64,000 nucleotides of DNA, taken from Galbula dea (Eukaryota; Chordata; Aves; Piciformes; Galbulidae). Both the position numbers and the translations under genes were made by a program. The DNA lies in assembly GCA_013399015.1 (NCBI GenBank), contig VWZX01010817.1, positions 1,488,001-1,552,000 of the forward strand, given 5' to 3'. Under the pieces are notes generated by a model that worked only from the letters and a program-made list of their open reading frames with translations, was not told where the DNA came from and searched no databases. Every line of letters begins with the position of its first letter. Position 1 is the first letter of the stretch. This document shows positions 40,058-51,857 of this stretch, piece by piece.

Positions 40058-43000
40058 CTTCCCTGAATGGGAAACAAACTGGGCCCCAGTGGTAAGAGCA
40101 CTGAATCAAAATAAACACCTTATTGGTGTAGAAAAAGCTAGAATTGTGCTTTAGGCTTTACTGAATTTTTTTTTTTTTTAAACTTGTCTTCTTAACACTT
40201 ATTTACAGTAGTTTAAGGCCAAGCCAGAAAGATAAAGTCACAACTGCTGGAGTACACCCACAGCTGCCAGCCCCATAGCAGCTGGTGTCAAGCATGTTCC
40301 TGTCGACACACAGCAGTGCTGCTCAAGGCACCAGCATACCCTGACGGCTGCTGCTGACACAGCCCACGTTGCAGCACAAATACCCTCCTTTTTACCTTCA
40401 AAATCCAAACTCCAAAAATCTCAGTTCAAGAGTGGTGTAATTCCTGGATCCTGGCACCATGCCTTGTGCCTTGCTCCACCCATGTTGAATTCAGAAGCCA
40501 GGGTCAGTGCACTGCTGACCCGGTTTGTCTGTTCCATCATAGCCACCTCATCTCCCTCTCTGCTCATGCATTAGTACTCCTAAAGCTTGTCTGCCTCTTG
40601 CAAACAGAGGCTGCCTCCACTTGCACACAACAGCTTTCCCCAGTTCCCCTCCCTCCCACAGAGCTGCTGCTGTCTTCTGCAAGTCCTCCCCAAACAGGAG
40701 AGAAGAGTTTCCCTTTAACAAGCCACAAAAGTAAAGGGATTAAATGATAAGAAATAATTGATGGTCTAATTTAACACTTTACATTTTGTGTACTTCCACT
40801 GTCTGCTGTTTGAATTCTTAATGAAAGGTTTAATACCCTTTCCATGGTATTAAATATTGTGGAACCAAGCAGGCTTTAGTTATAACTAAAGGACTGGGAC
40901 TTGCCCAGCTTCTTAAGATCCAAGCTGTCACCAGAGGGTGCTGCTTTTGCAACCTCATGGTTTCTCATAAAAATGTGCCTACATAACTTCAGGAATTTTA
41001 GTCTGGGGCCAAGCCAGCTGTTAATCTTCTGCTTTGGTAAGTATCTCTCCTTATTTTTGAGAACTTCTTCTATCATCTCCTTCCACCACCATCTTCTGGC
41101 TGTGATATTTCAACCCTTAGAGGTGTACCTTATCCTCCCAATCACATTGGTCAGACCACAGGGGAGTATTCACTTTCATTGCATCCATGAGCTATGTCTA
41201 GACACTCCCACTCCCCACACACCCCAAGCCCCTCTTGCTGTCCATAAGCAGGTGGTTTCTCTTTCTGACACCCTGTTAGATGTTTTGGATGCTGTCTCAG
41301 AGTAATCAAAGTTACTGCCTGCACCAACCTTTGCAGCAGACCAGGAATGATCAGCAGCTGCATTGGGCCGTCAGTAGCTCAGGGTGACATACCTACGGGT
41401 TAATATTCCAGCCTGTCAGGATGACAAGTATTTGCTGCATGCAAAAGGTGAGACAACTACTTTCCAAAAAAGCAGGACTTGCTTTAAAATAGAAATCTGC
41501 AGTGACCAGAGTACTGATATTTTTTTCCTGTCACTGAATGTAAACAAGCTACAGTCTGTAGTAAGATATGGTTTAGTGAGCCACTGAATTGATAGAACTT
41601 CATATTCCTCCATGGCAGATGTTACAAACACACAGACACACACTCCTTATTGATCCAAATGGTCTGCAGAAACTCCATTTGAAAGCATACATTTCTCTGC
41701 TTGACATTTTGACATGAATGACAGGACAAAGCTGGGAATGCAAATGTGCAAGAGGAAAGTGTTCTTGTGTTGTAAAAGCACATTCCTCATGTCAAAGAGT
41801 TGAGTAAATATTACACAACTAATCATAGCCCAGAAGAGATGAGCAAGCTAATCTACACACACAGAACAGGAAAGGAAATCAAGCAGCACAGATTTGAAAC
41901 AGCAACTCACAGCCCTATCTGTGCAGCCAGGAACAGTTTGACCTAAGTTTCCCCATTTCGCACCACATAGCTTTGAGGAAAAAGGTAAATAATGGCAGTG
42001 GGATCCAGCAACCTCCATGTCCACAGTTCATACCCCCAGCTGGCACCCCTGCTCTCTGAGGATGCTTCACATCACCCTTCTCCAGCAGCTTCCCCTCCTT
42101 CTGCAGCTCTGGGGTTCTCCTATGCTCCTCCATCACCACTGCAGCAGGCACAAGTCCTCCAGGTCACCTGCAGCAGATGCTGCCTTACTTCACACTCTTT
42201 GCCATGGTCTCAGGATTCCCACAGATGCAGGCTGAGCCATGGCCCCTACTGCCACATTAGCAGTTGCTATACTTTCAAGACCAAAGCACCCTCCCAAACA
42301 TTGTTTCTCACCATAATTCCAACTAGCTTGAGAATTAAGAAAAATATTGCAATATATTTTCCTTGCCAGCTCTTCAATGGCAGCTGAAATGCAGGAGCTA
42401 CTCATTTTCAACAGCTTGTAAATGCTATACCTGAGTACATCTAACACCTCACTTCTCCTGTGACAGAAAAGTTTCTCCTGTCACACACCATCCACCCAGA
42501 AGCAACAACACAGCCGACACTGGAAAGCAGCACCCTGACAGATGGTCAAAACCCACAACACAGCATACATGGACACATCCTGCTCCTTCACGCAGAGCAA
42601 GACATGCCTGTGGCTTCTGCTGGTGAAGCAATGGTGAGCAGCCAAGGCCAAGCTCACACTTCTGGTAGTCTTACTAACATAACAAAATGGAATATCTTCT
42701 GCAACAACAGTTAAAGATTTTCAGCTACTGCATCCCAGATTTACGAGTGAGAAATCTACTCAGGGTGAAGAAGTAGTTCCTAAACCTAACCTCATTCCCA
42801 TTTCCCTACACTGCTGGAGCAGCTACTGATGGCTGTGAGACACTACCCTACATCAAAAGCCCCCAGGCACGATGAGCAGGACAACACTACAAAATGCCCA
42901 TGTTCTTTACATCTTTAATTGACAAGTATATCCACTTCAGCAGACTAAAATGATGCTTTCTATATAAGTCAGGGAAACATTTCCAGTGTCTGCTTAGATT

Positions 43001-45164
43001 TATTTGCAGATATGCATTTCAGGACTTTGGTGGCCTAGAATATTTTGCTTCTGTCAAGCATTTAATTTGTTCAGATTGATCCAATATACATCATAGAAAA
43101 AGTAAATGAAAAAGAAATCAAGCTTTTTTCTGCTGATATATATATTAAAAAACCAACATAAATTTGGGAACTCTTCACGGTTCATAGTCATGGTTGCAAG
43201 CTCTTTTGTTGTTTTAGCTGCAATTCTCACACCTGAAGTGCTAGGCTCCTTTGTGCCATACTTAACCACTTTGAAAATAATTTGATCAGAAAAAAACCAT
43301 ACATTTTACAAAAGAAAAAGAAATTAAGGCAACTATTGAAATAGAGAAAGTCTCAAAGGTATTTCCATAAATGAGTGACTTTTTAGAATCATAGTCTAAA
43401 AGCAGTCTGATAATAAACTAAAACTGGTTTAAAACCTCTGCCTCCTTCCTCTATCCATTCACATACAACTTCAGTTGTGACATTTCTACAAAATAACAAA
43501 AATAAAAAACCCCAAAGCACTTCATCTTGGAAACAACCTGGAGGTTGCCCACCTAGAAATATTTCAGTCACATGTAACACATTATTCAGAAATCAGTTTC
43601 TGTCCCAGCCATTCATTCATGCAGTTGAAGCTTTGTCAAAATATGCAAACCTTTTCCCCTTTGGTTCAAGTTTTTTCCTTACCCTGCTACTTTTCACATT
43701 TATGTTTATCTGTGATTATGAGGACTTATTCCCCCCTCTTTAGGTTATATAGGGACCAAACCAAATATAAACCTTGACACTTTCAACATTACGGAGCTTT
43801 ATAACCACAACAAAAGAACAAAACTGTTACTGAGAGATGAGACATCTTTCAATGAGACTCACAAGAAAAGGAAGGAAAATAAAAAAGGCAAACCAAATAT
43901 TTTATGGTGCTGCATAACAGCATAAAATTATTACCAGCATTAACTGATTTTTAAGCAAGCTATCTGATATCAATTTACAATTTTAAGTAATTTAAGCAAC
44001 AGCCTGTAACTGTGCATTAAAAAAACCCAACAACAAAACCTTACAGTAAACTTAGGAGGAAACAAAACTCAGCAAAAGACTGAATATTTACACGTTACTT
44101 GCTTCTTTTATTACTTACCTTGCAAGCTTGGAGAAATCAAGTCTCTGTACAGCTTCCTCTAATACAAACGCTAGCAAAGCAGCATCATTATCCAGAAAAC
44201 TCCACACATGTGCAGCTAACACTTTTAAGTCTTACCCAAATCTAGAGAAGTGAGAGGCTTATGGGTAGCTGAGTGAAACTGATAGCCCCCACCTGCAAAC
44301 CCACCAGCCCTTGCGAGGATCATCCAGCAAATAGCCCACAGCTGGCCTAGGTGCAAATCACCAGCTGAAGCTCATTTTCCCCAGCTGAGAATCAACCCAA
44401 AACATTGGCGTCACCACAAAATTCCAACTCTTCAATAATATAACAACTGTTTCTGGTAGAACAAATGCTGTTTTTATTTGTTTCCTAAAAATTAAGAAAA
44501 ATAATAATTAACTGAGGTGACTGCTTGTATGATGGGATCTAGGCTTCTCATACAAGTAATACAGCTTTGCTAGACATATACGTTGTAACCACCCTTTTCT
44601 TTCTCCCCCTTCACCACATGTTCATTTTTTACCTTACATTTTGCTTCTCTTCAGAGTTTTCTCCTTGCCTTTCCCAGGGTTGCCAAAGGATGTGGATTCT
44701 ATGGGAAATTTCCAACAGGGTCTCCCAAATGTGTTGTGTTGAGATCTATGCCATTCTTTAGCTGCTCACAACAGATGTTCAAGTCGATAAAGCAAAATAA
44801 AATAAAAAAAAAAAGGTCTGAGCACTGTGGCTGCTGTACTGTCCCAGGAACAGGTTTTCCTCTGAAAGGAATGCTCCCCTTGCCATCAAGCCAATGGCTT
44901 TTACCCTTTCTTAGAGGAGTATACCTGAATTTGAACAAATTTTAAAAAGAAATTTTTTCTCTAAGTTATTTCAGCATACAGTTTAAACTCAACTCCATGT
45001 TAAGTCCTCAAAATATTAATAAATGTTCATCTTTCAGGTTCATTTTTGAAATTCTTAAAACATTTTCCTTTTCAGAACTATCACTGAATACAAGTTTCTG
45101 GGAAACAGTGCTCTCAAGCCAAACAGTAAAAGCCAAATTTTCACCTACTGAAACTCAGTATTCT

Positions 45165-45212
45165 TGACCCTTTCACTGGAGGGATGCTGATTTACACAGG
45201 TGAGAACCCAGG
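45165..45212 (+). repeat. Possible ancient amniote retroposon remnant
   Basis: CACTGGAGGGATGCTGATTT followed by ACACAGGTGAGAACCC resembles the common bird/reptile motif of the form AGTGGAGTTACTCCTGATTT plus ACACCAGGTGAGAATCTGG. Identity is from memory of the motif, not an alignment. Confidence 0.45.
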
Positions 45213-46468
45213 TTTAAGTGTTTTATTCTATCAGCAGACTAAGAGAAAGTGAGTTGTTTTGCTGAGACTTCATCCACAGTGCAGCAATGGTTATCAAAGC
45301 AAGGCAGATATTGGGAATTTTGCTTTGCAAGACAAATATTGCACACATGTAGTTGTAACTCAGCATTAAAACATTCTATCAAGTTTCAGCTCTGAAATGA
45401 AAAAGCACAATTACTCTTTTCTCCATTGCAACAGGAAAACATGACATACTAAGAAATAAGAGCACTGCATTCTTCAGATTGCAAGCAGATTGCCCATGGA
45501 TTGCAAGCAAATAGAAGAAGCAGAGTCACATTTTGGTATGAAAATAAAGTCATTTCTAAACTAATGGATCTATAGAACAAGACACACTACAAGTGCTGTG
45601 CCACAGATGTCATTTTCACAAAAGTTCATCAACAAAAGAACACGATTAAAGGAAGGTATAGGCACTCAATTTCCATTTCATGTACAACCACCTTTGCGAT
45701 GTAAACATCCTGGAGGAGCTGGAATATTCGGGATCGTACATTATTCTTTTTTTTTAAGCACACTAGGGGGAAGATCCATTTGAAAATCAAGGGCACACTT
45801 TGGTCTTCAAAGTTTTCAAGAACTTCTGCAGGTTTTTTCTACTTCAGCTTGCCAGATATGAAAAGTGAAGGGTCACATCTAGAGGTGCTGTAAATAAGCA
45901 CATCTCTATGCCAGCTTTGAGCTTATGATCATTTACATCACATGCAAATTCTATTTCTCACTTCTTCTGTAACTGGGCATGTATGTGTATATATATATGC
46001 ATGAGTGTGTGGTGAATACATCTTATGTAGAGTGAATGCTTTCATCTGTCAAAATGAAGATATAAATATAAAACAGGAGACAGAATATGGAAATCATATA
46101 TTCTGCATTTACTTTGAAAACTGAAAGTTATGAGGAAAGAAACATTGTTTATGTTCAAGGAAAACCTGGTGATTTGCTTAAATAATCTAAAATGAAACCA
46201 CCATCACATGAAAGATTTAACAGCTTCCTGTCAAGGTTGACAGGCTCAAGCTATGACTTGCTAACTTTTATATAAACAAATAATTGCTAGACAGTGACAG
46301 ATCCATTGTGGATTCCGACTTTTACAGTATAGAACCTGGTGCAGCAAAGCACTCAAGATTGTTAACTTTAAGCAACAGAATAGTCCCAGGGAATTTGCAA
46401 GCTCATCCACCTGCTTAAAATTAGCCATATATTTAATTTGAGATGTGCGTTTTAACTTCATCATTAAT

Positions 46469-46544
46469 CAGCAAAGCACTTCAACCTGTGCATAAAGCAG
46501 CTGCTTTCTGTAAGGCTTACACACATGCTTAAATACTTTTCTGA
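46469..46544. repeat. Imperfect palindromic ancient repeat (MITE-like remnant)
   Basis: The left arm (46469-46491) and right arm (46522-46544) are inverted copies pairing at about 17 of 23 positions. The spacer has a perfect 14-bp palindrome, AAAGCAGCTGCTTT (46494-46507). The arms resemble the amniote motif TTCAGCAAAGCACTTAAGCA with CATGTGC, which occurs widely in birds and reptiles. Confidence 0.55.
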
Positions 46545-47380
46545 AAGAGGACTGTGTAGTTTCATTCTTCAAGAATGATTATCTGATTATCTTAAATGTA
46601 ATCCTGCAGAGCATTCAAACAGGGGAATCGGAGACTATACATAAGAATCAGTGACATCCAACTTAGCCTGTAAGTTAAACCACACTTTCAAACTTTACAG
46701 CACATGGCAAGACTAAGCCAGGAGGAGAACATGGAGAACATGAATATGGAGAACGTTTAAGTTAATCCCCAGAATAAACTGTATTCACAATTTATCCCAC
46801 AAATGCAGTTCAGTTTAAATTATTCAGTACAGTGGTTTAGACTAAAATATGAAAAAGATCTAATATGTTTTGTGAAAGCAGTGATGCCTCAGTTAAGGAG
46901 GGTTTCAATCCCCTGCTCTGAGCTTTCCTGAAGCAAACAAATAGCACACTTTGTGGGGAAACAAGGGAACAGCTCAGACAACTGCTGACAAGCTTGTTTG
47001 CTACAGCACTGGTGCAGAGCCAGCAGCAGTGGCTGTGCTGCCTTGCACCGGCAGCTTACCGTGGCTCTTCACCATCCAAAAGGAGAATGTGGCTAGGTGA
47101 CTGCCTTGCGTTGTCAAAGTGGCCAAGTGACCTGCTCATCCACCTGTGCTCTGGAGGATGCTCAGGACAAGGGGTGATGGCCTCCAGCCAAGCCCTAGCC
47201 TGCAAATTGCACCTTTGTAGCTATGCAAGCACCTCCTTGCACCTCTTCTGAAGCATGTTCCCTTGCAGCTACTAAGATCTTAAATTGGTAATAAAAATGA
47301 GGGATTTATTCAAAGCAAATACTTGTGCGTTTTATCCTAAGTGTCTTTGCAGATACCTAGATGTGCATAGTCTTTTTGTG

Positions 47381-47700
47381 CAGCTAATTCTGCCATGATT
47401 AATTAGTGTAGTCATGGAAGTTGGGAAACATTCAGAAAATGTCTGTTTTTTCCTGTGGCCATAGGTTTATTACGATAACGATAAGAAAAAGTATGATGAA
47501 AGAAGAAGGAAAAAACCCTCAAGCTTGTGTGGGCCAAGTCTCTAAATAGGATAAATCTAGTCAGCTGACTAGAGCATTATTCATTTTTAATTAGTTTGAA
47601 GCAAATAGTGCAATTTGTGTCAAGCTGCAAAATCGCACTGTCTTCATGAGGAACCAGCTTGACAACAGAGACAAATTAATCCCTGCAAGAGTACTCTTTC
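47381..47700. promoter_or_regulatory. Candidate conserved non-coding element (TAAT-rich)
   Basis: Non-repetitive sequence with TAATTA homeodomain cores at 47400-47405 and 47588-47593 and a bicoid/Otx-type TAATCC at 47677-47682. The mixed composition lacks microsatellite character. It could be an enhancer in the GRID1 downstream desert or distal 3' UTR. Conservation is not testable from this window alone. Confidence 0.25.
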
Positions 47701-48689
47701 TGTATGCTCACTATCAATATACCTCATTTAAAAAAGTAGTATGCTGAGTGTGCTCTTCCATTAGGCTGTTTTGGTATCACAGTTTGACTTTTCTTCCTTA
47801 CTGCTTAAATTAGAAATGTAAGAATGCTGGGACTTTTAACATCCCATAAATATACCTGTTACATATTTATGCAGATCATATTTGGACCCATCAATAAAAT
47901 GTTTATGTATCAAAAAACCTGACCCAGATTGCCTCCTGACTTTCTTGAGATGTGAATGCATTTTCACCTCTGTTCCACCATAGTTTTTCACCTTAATGTA
48001 GGCAGTGATTTTGCTGCACCAAGATCTACAGCATTTCCAAATAGCAGGGTTCTAATAAAGTGAAGAAATCTGGCTACAAAGGGAAATTATAACTTAGCTA
48101 TAGTGATATGTTTGAGAAGACATTAAATTATCCCAGTTCTGATACATAGTGATGGCCCATTAGCAACAGTGGGAGGGGAAGACAGGGATCAGTTATCTTG
48201 GTCATAATATTTGGGAAGGAAAGAATGTGGTTTGGTTTTCTTTTGCTTTTTTCATCAGATGAAATTGCACTGGTAATATTTGCAGAAGACAACATTAAGT
48301 TCACTATACATGTTGCTCTCTGTCCTCTGTGTTTCACAGACAAATAAAAAAAAGGCATTTCACAGCCATTTCTACCAAGATTATAGACAGGACCATTAAA
48401 ATGTTTCTTTTCTACAAAATCAACGGGGAAAAAAAAGCAGAGCTGTGCTTGTAGTCATGAGCTTAGCCTAGTCATTCAGGGATATTACTTCAACACAGTG
48501 TTGTATCCTTTATGTAGAGAATTCCTTAAAATCTTGAAGAAAGAGATGGCACCAGAGTGCACGGTCCCTGTGATACCATTACCTCCTGCCTGTCAAAGCT
48601 CTTCCTTGTCTCACTCCTTTCAACCAAAAGAACTAATCAGTTTTTCTTAAAAGCCTTCCCCTTAACCTAAAATCCATTGTGTAAAAGCA

Positions 48690-48770
48690 TTTATATATAT
48701 TATATGTCATATATATCTCATATTAATGTAATAATATCATAATCTATGTAATAGATATGATATATATAAC
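48690..48770. repeat. AT-rich low-complexity stretch
   Basis: Almost only A and T, with several TATATAT and ATATGAT-like units, no regular period. It lies just beyond the nearest candidate GRID1 polyadenylation signals. Confidence 0.7.
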
Positions 48771-48904
48771 AAAATACAGAAGGTTAAATAAAAAGAGCAA
48801 CACAGTGCAGCAGACATGTAAAAACACAATTCAGTAATCCTGTGCTTAAACTTAGAAATTGTGTGGAAGTTTAAATCCTTGTTAGAAGGAAAAACATTTT
48901 TGTG

Positions 48905-49460
48905 TTTATTGTTTGTTGAATTTTAGTCTAAATTCATGTTTAAAACATTTGCTACTGTTATGCTAATACCAGCTGTTAAATTCTCTGAATGAATTGCCAT
49001 CTTGACTATAAAATACAGTTCTAGGGAATGGAAAAATCTGAACATAGTGAGCTTTTCTAGCAAGAAACAGATAATTTTTTTTGTTCTTAAAAATAAAAGA
49101 AAGGGAGCAAGTGTTTAAATCCACAGAAAAAAAAGTACGGCCCTCAGTCCCAGTAACTGGTCTTCTTTGGCACTTGAGAACGATCACAATTAGTTTGCCT
49201 TTTTATTCATATAGAACAAAATTTACAAAGTCATTCATACATTTTTGTTTGATTTTTTTGTTTTGTTTTTTACTGACTTTGAAAATTGGGAATATTCAAA
49301 ATACACTTTTACCCCACTTCATTCTTTCGTTATTTACAGGTATATACAAGAAAAATGTAAGAGTTTGTTTTGTTGGGTTTTGTTGGTTTGTTTTGTTTTT
49401 TTTGTTTCTTTTAAATTTTGTATTAAAAAGCTCTGCTGGTTGTTTTACTGTTTATTTTCA
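48905..49460 (-). other. GRID1: Presumed GRID1 3' UTR (proximal part; end not fixed)
   Basis: Sequence directly downstream of the TGA in the sense of the gene. Sense-strand AATAAA hexamers occur at 49451-49456 (5 nt after the stop, probably too close to be used), 49202-49207 and 48905-48910. Further ones lie at 47466-47471 and 47305-47310. None has an obviously strong GU-rich downstream element, so the true end is uncertain; mammalian GRID1 3' UTRs run to kilobases, so it may extend towards 47.3 kb. The segment holds a T/G-rich stretch on the plus strand (A/C-rich in the transcript, 49363-49412) and two Pumilio-type sites. A plus-strand reading frame at 49081-49524 is only the antisense of this segment and the exon. 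Confidence 0.5.
49331..49348 (-). promoter_or_regulatory. Tandem Pumilio recognition elements in the GRID1 3' UTR
   Basis: On the minus (sense) strand the sequence reads TGTATATA-CC-TGTAAATA, two exact matches to UGUANAUA separated by 2 nt, beginning 112 nt after the stop codon. PUM1/PUM2 bind this octamer in 3' UTRs and usually lower mRNA stability or translation, including in neurons. Function is inferred from the motif only. Confidence 0.5.
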
Positions 49461-49889
49461 TCATATGGATGTTCCATGCGAGGGCTCCATTGCTTCTGGA
49501 ATGACTCCCCCTGGCACAGACTGAAAGGACATTGGGATCGGGGTTTTCACGGGACTCTGACGAAATAGTCCTCCATTTGGTGACCTGTGTTTACACTGTA
49601 TGGAGGGCATGGTGGCTGAGCTGCTCAGGGGCAGTGGCAGGTTACTGCCAGAGGCAGCTGTAAGTGTCCTGCTGGCACCATGAGTTGTCTGTTCTGGTAA
49701 AAAGGTGGTGACAGAAAGTTGTGTGTTCTGGTATTCGCGTACCGGCTCCAGGGTCTGAGCTGGCTGCATGCCACCAATCTCCAAGGCTGAGATTTCAATG
49801 GACGCTGGAGAGATTTGCTTGTGAGCTATGTCCTCATCAATTAAACTATTCATGCGTCTATGGACTTGCTCCAGGTTCACTTCTTTGTC
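49461..49889 (-). CDS. GRID1: GRID1 last coding exon (C-terminal tail of glutamate receptor delta-1)
   Basis: This exon encodes the last 142 residues plus a TGA stop of GluD1, a postsynaptic delta-type ionotropic glutamate receptor family member that acts mainly as a synaptic organiser with cerebellins and neurexins. Translation from the splice site begins Asp-Lys-Glu-Val-Asn-Leu-Glu. It continues through a Ser/Thr/Pro-rich cytoplasmic tail containing HRRMNSL, HKQISPASIE, HRSPNGG and SPVKTPIPMSF, and ends SHGTSI. The final Thr-Ser-Ile (49464-49472) is a class I PDZ ligand. HGTSI and HRSPNGG match GluD1 as I remember it; the paralogue GluD2 ends DRGTSI, so GRID1 is preferred. The exon has no ATG start: GTG at 49878-49880 is an internal valine, and the frame opens three codons earlier at the acceptor. 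The exon lies wholly after the last membrane segment, so no channel domain is expected here. The frame is intact. Confidence 0.95.
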   Translation of the reverse strand, partial: DKEVNLEQVHRRMNSLIDEDIAHKQISPASIEISALEIGGMQPAQTLEPVREYQNTQLSVTTFLPEQTTHGASRTLTAASGSNLPLPLSSSATMPSIQCKHRSPNGGLFRQSPVKTPIPMSFQSVPGGVIPEAMEPSHGTSI

Positions 49890-49920
49890 CTAGTGAGGAA
49901 GAAACCAGAACAATCAGTCC
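49890..49920 (-). promoter_or_regulatory. GRID1: Splice acceptor of the GRID1 last exon
   Basis: Read on the minus strand, a pyrimidine-rich run (TTCTGGTTTCTTCCTCACTAG) ends in AG at 49891-49890, directly before the coding frame. A branch-point-like CTGAT (49913-49917, branch A at 49914) sits about 24 nt upstream of the exon, a normal spacing. Together these fix the exon boundary at 49889. Confidence 0.85.
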
Positions 49921-51540
49921 AAACACAATCTCCAATCCCATCCAGACCCCCCTCCACTTCCTCTGTGCAACAGGAGTTGCTGTTCATTCATTACATCATT
50001 TTGATTTCATCTCTACCTATGCAAAACCTCGAGGTCTGCCCAACACCTCCAGATGAGAAACATATACTGAAAAAAACACCAGCTCAGTTGTAGCCTCTGA
50101 TGTTGTCAATCTCATCTTGGAGGTAAACCTATGGCTCTGGTTCAGCTAAACAAAACTGACACCAGGGACCAGCACATGACACAAGCCCCGAGCTCACCTT
50201 GCACAAGCCGATTAAAAAAGCATACATCAGGCAAACAGGAGAGTTGGGACTTGAAATTCCAGTGAGCGCTCACCACCTTGCAGCCACAAGACAGCTCACA
50301 GCTGTCTCATCTCATTGAGTGAATTTTCTAAGGAACATGTCAGTAAAACACTGTGAATAGCCTAGCTGACTCCAGGGTAGTTGGTTCATGTGCCAAAATC
50401 TATTGGCCAGGGGTTGTGGTGGTGAAGTCTTCCCTTCCCAGCAGGAAGCCCCCGGGTCACCTATGTGCTGTAGGCTATAGACCTACTAGAACAGCACTAC
50501 TTACTCTGGGAGCCCTGGGGAGGGGATCACTCATTGTGTGAGTTGTGTGACCAACTATAAGCTGTCTGTCATCTTAACAAGTCATCTCATAAGTCTGTCT
50601 GTGGTCAGTTTGGCAAAGTAACACTAATACATCACTATCTTCTGCAAATGTGATGGCCAAGGCACCCAGAGTGGTCACTTCAAAGTACTTTTGGGACCTC
50701 TTACTTAATGTGTTTTAGCTTCCATGCAGAAATACCACAAAAGAAATTGTCTTTAAAACCTGAAGCAGCAGTGATCTACAATGGCCTATTTATCACCTCA
50801 GTGTAGTGTTCAGGATGCTCAAATTAGAAAGCAACAGAACTAGCAGGGTAAAATCAACCACTTGGGATTCTGTATGGCTGAATTTTAATAGCTAGCATTG
50901 TATTGCCAATAAAAGAGTATTATACTATGTAATTTCTCTATATTTGACAAAGCACAGCTATGATCTGCAGTTATAGTTATTTAATGCAAGTGTAAGATAC
51001 AGCACACTAGCAGGAAAGTATCCATAAAAGACCAAGAATGCTGGAACCAGTGAAATTCCCTGGTCTGACAGAAACCTGTAACTATACTCGGCAGCCAGCA
51101 AGATACCAGTTTAAGTAGGACTATCTGAAATTTTGTATGTTCCAGTAATCCCTGATTGTCCACAGATCACTGTGTGCTTAAATGTTGGTTAAACCCAACA
51201 CCAGTAGTCTTACAGATGCTCTGATTCACACCAAAAACTAGGTTCTGGGAACAGAGAAGTATAAGATGACACTGCCACCCACTCCTCATGATCTTTTGCC
51301 ACTGGTGTTCAGATGGAGGACAGAGAATTACAGTACTATTCCAGTATTATCCACTGATATGCAACTTCGCTTTCACCTATAAATTGACAAGTCAGCTCCA
51401 AATCCCTTGGTTCCAGTCAATGTCAGCTACAAATTTGAGTCTAACCTTGTGATTTAACACCACTTCTACATTACTCAAGAAACACTGGATGTACTGATCT
51501 CTGAATAGTATTGGAAATGAGTTAGTATTACATGATGATG

Positions 51541-51625
51541 AACCCAAACCTTTGTCCTTAGCTCAGGCTAAATCCATATTGATTTCAAGTGGAGTACAAT
51601 TGTTCAACAATTATATGGGCTGAGC
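51541..51625 (+). repeat. Possible ancient amniote retroposon remnant
   Basis: CCAAACCTTTGTCCTTAGCT followed by CAGGCTAAATCCATATTGAT and TTCAAGTGGAGTACAATTG resembles the old amniote motif in which CCTTAGTCAGGCAAA precedes CTCCCATTGACTTCAATGGG. Diverged, so low certainty. Confidence 0.45.
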
Positions 51626-51750
51626 TGCACGTTGCACCTCCTTTGCTAATCAGTAGAAAATTACCATCACAAATCCACCAAAATTCTAATGAAGTTCCCA
51701 GAAACCTCGGGGATGTCATCTTCCTCATCAAAGAAACAAATTATTTAAAA

Positions 51751-51857
51751 AAGACAAAGAAACAAAAACCAGAAACCAAACCAAAAAAAACCTAAAACAA
51801 CCCCCCCCACACACACAAAACTGCAAACAAAAAACATGAACCAAAAAAACAAACTGC
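51751..51857 (+). repeat. A/C-rich low-complexity stretch
   Basis: Dominated by AAACCAAA-type units, with a C8 run and a short CACACACA run inside. No exon-like frame. Confidence 0.8.

Larger units (their letters stand above)
40058..48904. other. Intergenic DNA downstream of GRID1, possibly including distal 3' UTR
   Basis: No gene recognised. Frames of 134 codons (40901-41305) and 131 codons (41992-42387) lie in a somewhat GC-richer zone (about 40.2-42.7 kb) but resemble nothing I know. The segment contains old repeats at 45165-45212 and 46469-46544, a TAAT-rich block at 47381-47700 and an AT-rich stretch at 48690-48770. The part from about 47.3 kb up could belong to a long GRID1 3' UTR. Confidence 0.65.

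Noticed and set aside
40901..42387. Two plus-strand frames of 131-134 codons as a possible gene
   Set aside because: No homology, different frames, no plausible splice signals connecting them, and Pro/Ser/His-rich composition typical of random GC-richer sequence.
49451..49456. AATAAA in GRID1 sense as the polyadenylation signal
   Set aside because: It lies only 5 nt after the stop codon, so cleavage there would leave almost no 3' UTR; more distal hexamers are more plausible.
49081..49524. 147-codon plus-strand frame
   Set aside because: It lies antisense to the GRID1 3' UTR and stop region, is rich in Phe from T-runs and has no family resemblance.
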